From Clostridia bacterium (GTDB lineage Bacteria; Bacillota; Clostridia; Oscillospirales; CAG-272): a DNA stretch of 63,605 nucleotides. The position numbers were made by a program, and so were the translations under genes. The DNA is taken from contig JAGATD010000007.1 in NCBI GenBank assembly GCA_017621415.1, forward strand, positions 1-63,605, read 5' to 3'. The notes beneath the pieces are model-generated. The model worked only from the letters and a program-made list of their open reading frames with translations. It searched no databases and had not been told where the DNA came from. Below, one piece after another: positions 61,501 through 63,605 of this stretch (position 1 is its first letter; the number at the start of each line of letters is the position of its first letter).

Positions 61501-62095
61501 CTGCCTCAAGCTCTGCTTCACAGTCGCCAACCTTGGTAAAATTCACACCGTTAATTGAATAATAAGCGGTATAGGAATTGTCTTTCTTCTCAATTCTGAG
61601 CCACATTTCGGACTTTGCGCCAACACTAACTGACGCAAAATCGTTTGTAAGTGTGCCGTCAATTGCATAGCAAAGAGCCACAGATGTGCCCTGGAAGCCG
61701 AGCTTCACAAAATCCTCATGCCCATCATAAATAACAAGACAAGCCTGGTTTTCGGGATATTTCCAGGCACTCTCAAGCTTGATGTGCGTCTCTACCGCAT
61801 AGCTGCCTGAAAGACCGTCAGCTAAAAACAGATTTTGCACATCTGTTCTTTTGCCGTTGACGTCTCCCGCATTTCTTCCGAAGTGTAGACCGTCAGCCTT
61901 AAGTGAGTACTCATCGGCATTTTCGCCAACAACGGTAAAATCATCAAGCACCGAGCTGTCCGCGCCTGCAAAGTCCCAACGAAGATTTAAAGGCTCGGTG
62001 TCGTTGGCAGAAGCTATAATCAGCGGCACGAATAATACAGCTGCAAAAACAATTATAGACATAACTGCAATCACTCTTTTTTTGTTTTTTGTCAT
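58547..62095 (-). CDS. Secreted multidomain GH43 protein
   Basis: A 1182-residue protein. Signal peptide (VIAVMSIIVFAAVLFVPLIIASA), LamG-like N-domain (about 35-230), BIG2 domain (about 240-330, TYTSSDTSIATVSNKGVITA), and a GH43 propeller (about 345-680) with DAEPYIFEDP (base), SSDPAVFVDDDG (pKa modulator) and FFEASSIRK (acid). A CBM6-like domain follows (about 700-860), then a Cys-containing HKFVDGECVCG block and a C-terminal ~250-residue domain common in clostridial surface proteins. Probably an extracellular arabinanase, arabinosidase or xylosidase. Confidence 0.82.
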   Translation of the reverse strand: MTKNKKRVIAVMSIIVFAAVLFVPLIIASANDTEPLNLRWDFAGADSSVLDDFTVVGENADEYSLKADGLHFGRNAGDVNGKRTDVQNLFLADGLSGSYAVETHIKLESAWKYPENQACLVIYDGHEDFVKLGFQGTSVALCYAIDGTLTNDFASVSVGAKSEMWLRIEKKDNSYTAYYSINGVNFTKVGDCEAELEAAQAGFYVGWNGYGETASTDVWFEYFSVKSLEDEVTSVDKTLIPNKETVKLEYGKSFDLSVQSSDAGAECGDITYTSSDTSIATVSNKGVITAVGDGYATITVNSTLSGKCYVVVSALPELREYESVANPYMPAWEFVPDAEPYIFEDPDNPGEYRVYVYGSHDTQGEVIPCGFDQVVWSAPVDDLTKWRYDGVAFITGDYDLTANLYAPDICEIVNADGTKTYYFYPNATTSKQYYRVAKSDRPDGPFKVMEWSSDNPVDEKIISSDPAVFVDDDGRVYGYYGSSSKPQWVELDPATMATVKEGCVPKNNLPGVYDILDRSTMQLRSDYDPTQYNIVQDEHVNDWRFFEASSIRKVGNKYVFIFCRYAPNTEPTGGYFSQLAYGYSDSPEGPWTYGGVIVRNAGEAIPNGDGTYADTFLKQNTHGSICQIGDEWYVFYHRGHRGIISRQAMAEKINISWDEKPVSEGGEVRIDFAEMTSKGFNTDGLDPYKTYSAGIVSYLTGNYEFKPNYSRDTKFLPILNIHNEVVAGIKYFNFSKNAPAGHYSTLSINLTPKGKSGTIDVYMRPLSAKGTPVVKTDGKITSVGEGSYKIGSFTVSDSMSWVATTLTINASAVDSLEGEWGLFLVFNTPSSYALCDLNSIGFGLESENHTESYTDNGNGTHSCDCSLCGKSIILSEVHKFVDGECVCGAEENLEGIIGNLYGYNVILSDTVGLNFYMILPDSCISDSGAYMSFEVNGRKVNIPLSEAENVNINGVSCYKFTLTLGYKELSDKITAKFVCEAGESREYSYSVKEYAGYIMKNKAESDEYKKAAPLAEAMLNYGAYTQKHLGHSKNNLANSECAKKDVSSVTSKTLEKYRITTAQGGDLVTAAGSNLSLEPLTLRLYFNKLSDKALTFRLNGVELESGIKDNYIYVEIKGISLGSLDKDFKIEISDGETTEYVRYNLCAYLYLGVSSNHESFTNEFKDTLRALYLFNKAAASYK

Positions 62096-62236
62096 TTGTT
62101 TTCCCCTTTTATGAGTAATAATACTATATTTTCAAATCATTATGCGCCCTTTCAAGGCTAGTATATCATACAAAAGGCTTCAATGTCAAGGTTTTTGAGG
62201 GCATTGGAGCATTTCAAGTATTTTATTTATATTTGT

Positions 62237-62259
62237 ACAATTTTGTGTATATTTTGCGC
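62237..62259. promoter_or_regulatory. AraC-type motif candidate upstream of the GH43 operon
   Basis: ACAATTTTGTGTATATTTTG resembles CAATTTTGTGCATATATTG at 44491. The rest of 62096-62473 is AT-rich; apart from the hairpin at 62317 nothing else is seen. Confidence 0.3.
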
Positions 62260-62316
62260 TTGCTAATTGTTGGTATAGCTCAAATACTTTAAGATTTTTT
62301 CCTGCTTGCAAATAGC

Positions 62317-62350
62317 AAAAAACACCGATGTATTTTTCCCACCGGTGCTT
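62317..62350 (-). terminator. Terminator of the riboflavin transporter gene
   Basis: On the minus strand CACCG and CGGTG form a short stem followed by TTTTTTG. Placed about 125 bp after the stop. Confidence 0.45.
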
Positions 62351-62473
62351 AATGTTTCAATATAGATCTCGCTTTTTTCTTTGCGCTTTTTTAATCAAAT
62401 TCAGTTATTTGTCAATAAATATTTACAAATAACCTTGAATAAGTTCAGAAAATGTTTTGTGCTATTTTTTAGT

Positions 62474-63151
62474 TTACCATATTATAAGAAGAATTACAAG
62501 GGCTGAAATCAAGGCAACAGCGCCTACAGATATTATAATAACAGAGCTTTTGTTAAACTCCATTTTAGCATTTCCTTTAGCAATACCCGTCTTTCTTAAA
62601 GCAGAAACCGCAGGCTTATATAGAAGCATTGCAATAGAACTGTTAAGCAGAGATTTTGCAAAATTGAAGGGCAAAAGCACTGTTGGCAAAATGCTAATTA
62701 CATAGTCCTTAGCAACCTGCTCAGGCATAGCGCCAAGGTAATCAAAAAGGTAAATAGGTGTAACAAATCTATTAAGGAGAAGCATTACTCCTGTTGTAGC
62801 AATCACAGCGGCAAAGAAAGCAATCAATGCGCCGTTAAGGCTTCGGAGCCTTTTATATATAAGTGAAGCGGTTAGAGAGAACACCGCGGAGGATGCAAAA
62901 TTCATTACAAATCCATACCAGCCTGTTGTGCTGAATGTGATAAACTCAATGAATGCGGCAATAAACGAAATTACAACCGCAGATACAGGACCGTAAACAA
63001 AGGAGGCAATAGCAATTACCGAATCCTTCGCGTCAAGCGAAAGGAATCCCGCAACGGGAGGAATTATGTTGCAGACCAGCGCCACAACAAATGCAAGGGC
63101 TGAAAAAATGCCCATTCCTATGTATTTTTTCAAATCAGTTTTATTGTTCAT
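62474..63151 (-). CDS. Riboflavin ECF transporter S component (RibU-like)
   Basis: A 225-residue membrane protein with about six hydrophobic helices; the segment GFLSLDAKDSVIAIASFVYGP is typical of RibU. It binds riboflavin and works with the shared ECF energy-coupling module, which is not in this window. ATG 63151 follows AAAGGAAA; the frame start at 63166 overlaps it. The FMN riboswitch upstream confirms the substrate. Confidence 0.9.
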   Translation of the reverse strand: MNNKTDLKKYIGMGIFSALAFVVALVCNIIPPVAGFLSLDAKDSVIAIASFVYGPVSAVVISFIAAFIEFITFSTTGWYGFVMNFASSAVFSLTASLIYKRLRSLNGALIAFFAAVIATTGVMLLLNRFVTPIYLFDYLGAMPEQVAKDYVISILPTVLLPFNFAKSLLNSSIAMLLYKPAVSALRKTGIAKGNAKMEFNKSSVIIISVGAVALISALVILLIIW

Positions 63152-63269
63152 AGTATTTCCTTTCATAATGATTATAGAATGTCGAAAAGGCGAACAAACC
63201 TTTTCGCGGCTGAAAAATCAGCCAAGCAAAAAGCAGAAAACTGCTTTTTTGCAACTATATCATTGCAAC

Positions 63270-63297
63270 AAAAAACTCCGAGGGGACTCGGAGAAAG
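63270..63297 (-). terminator. Riboswitch-controlled terminator
   Basis: CTCCGAG pairs with CTCGGAG around TCCC, followed by TTTTTT on the minus strand. It lies between the FMN aptamer and the transporter gene, the expected place for attenuation. Confidence 0.8.
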
Positions 63298-63343
63298 AAA
63301 TACAGAAAACGGAAAACTCGCCTTTTTAGATGCCGTTTTATTA

Positions 63344-63463
63344 TTTCTCTTTTCTCATCCGGACTTTACCGTCGGTCAAGGAATTTCACCCTGTCGGGAG
63401 CGCTTTTTCAGCACTCTTCGCAGACTTTACTGCCGGTATGGAATTACACCAATCCCCAAAGAT
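63344..63463 (-). promoter_or_regulatory. FMN riboswitch (RFN element)
   Basis: On the minus strand: GGTGTAATTCCATACCGGC, AGTAAAGTCTGCGA, CAGGGTGAAATTCC, GACCGACGGT and AGTCCGGATGAGAAAAGAG, in the order of the RFN aptamer. FMN binding is expected to stop transcription at the terminator downstream. A TATAAT lies close upstream as a possible -10. Confidence 0.92.
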
Positions 63464-63492
63464 ATTATTCAATATATTATATTTAATTTTTT

Positions 63493-63525
63493 AATCCCCG
63501 ACACCTTAATACAGATGTCGGGGAT
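63493..63525. terminator. Terminator after tuf
   Basis: AATCCCCGACA pairs with TGTCGGGGATT. Located 32 bp after the tuf stop on the minus strand; a T-run is poor there. Confidence 0.6.
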
Positions 63526-63556
63526 TTGTTTATCTTGCTAACAAAATAATTTGAAA

Positions 63557-63605
63557 TTAAGCAAGAATCTCAGCAACAACGCCCGAACCAACGGTACGGC
63601 CACCC
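63557..63605 (-). CDS. tuf: Elongation factor Tu, C-terminal end only
   Basis: The last 15 codons before TAA read GGRTVGSGVVAEILA, the conserved end of EF-Tu. The remainder lies beyond the right edge. Confidence 0.9.
   Translation of the reverse strand, partial: GGRTVGSGVVAEILA

Noticed and set aside
1..63605. CRISPR array
   Set aside because: No series of regularly spaced identical repeats; the only evenly spaced repeats are the three 12-mers at the fic promoter.

Overview
The window is a Gram-positive, Clostridia-like chromosome segment, probably from an Oscillospiraceae-type gut anaerobe. This is an inference from AGGAGG-type ribosome binding sites, lipobox and Ig-like/LamG-like surface proteins, an FMN riboswitch with terminator attenuation, the glycoside hydrolase load and the tuf 3' end at the right edge. 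The left 37.5 kb is a composite of mobile DNA. The right 26 kb is a plant-polysaccharide utilisation region.

1-4.0 kb: a type I restriction-modification locus. hsdM (minus strand) is followed by five half-length specificity modules, two on the minus strand and three on the plus strand. Each ends at a copy of the same 13-bp repeat. This is the layout of an invertible, phase-variable HsdS locus. hsdR is not in the window.

4.2-21.3 kb (element A): an integrated element that resembles a very large filamentous-phage (inovirus-like) prophage. A long minus-strand operon encodes a small basic protein, a likely ssDNA-binding protein, four exported Ig-like paralogues, a large membrane-anchored secreted protein, a 43-residue membrane peptide, a Zot/pI-like ATPase and an HUH replication initiator. 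Two long hairpins lie just downstream of the initiator. Upstream of the operon is a control block: sigma-region-4-like protein, zinc ribbon, YolD, Y-family polymerase, a UmuD-like protein that has lost its catalytic dyad, and a LexA-like repressor. A plus-strand large serine recombinase closes the element.

21.6-29.1 kb: an insertion carrying two overlapping tyrosine integrases, a RloA/RloB (AbiL-like) ATPase-Toprim pair and an unrecognised two-gene unit. It interrupts the ssDNA-binding gene of a second element.

29.1-37.6 kb (element B): a diverged sister of element A. It keeps the control block and the serine recombinase, has gained a Fic protein and an XRE repressor, and has no structural genes left. 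Promoters, leaders, a LexA-type operator and a structured intergenic RNA are conserved between A and B although the proteins have diverged.

37.6-39.1 kb: a scar with a glycoside hydrolase fragment joined to a 5'-truncated AraC gene, a strong promoter with no gene, and an intergenic repeat.

39.3-62.1 kb: carbohydrate region. A GH1 and GH43 operon diverges from an AraC activator gene. Next come a 2165-residue lipoprotein, its soluble paralogue, a 51-residue peptide whose tail matches the lipoprotein's C-terminus, a GH4 enzyme with the CHEV motif of alpha-galacturonidases, and a secreted LamG-like protein. A convergent operon encodes a 1182-residue secreted GH43 protein, a small lipoprotein and a TIM-barrel hydrolase. 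Together they suggest surface capture and debranching of pectin/arabinoxylan-like polymers followed by intracellular cleavage.

62.4-63.6 kb: an FMN-riboswitch-controlled RibU-type riboflavin transporter and the end of tuf.
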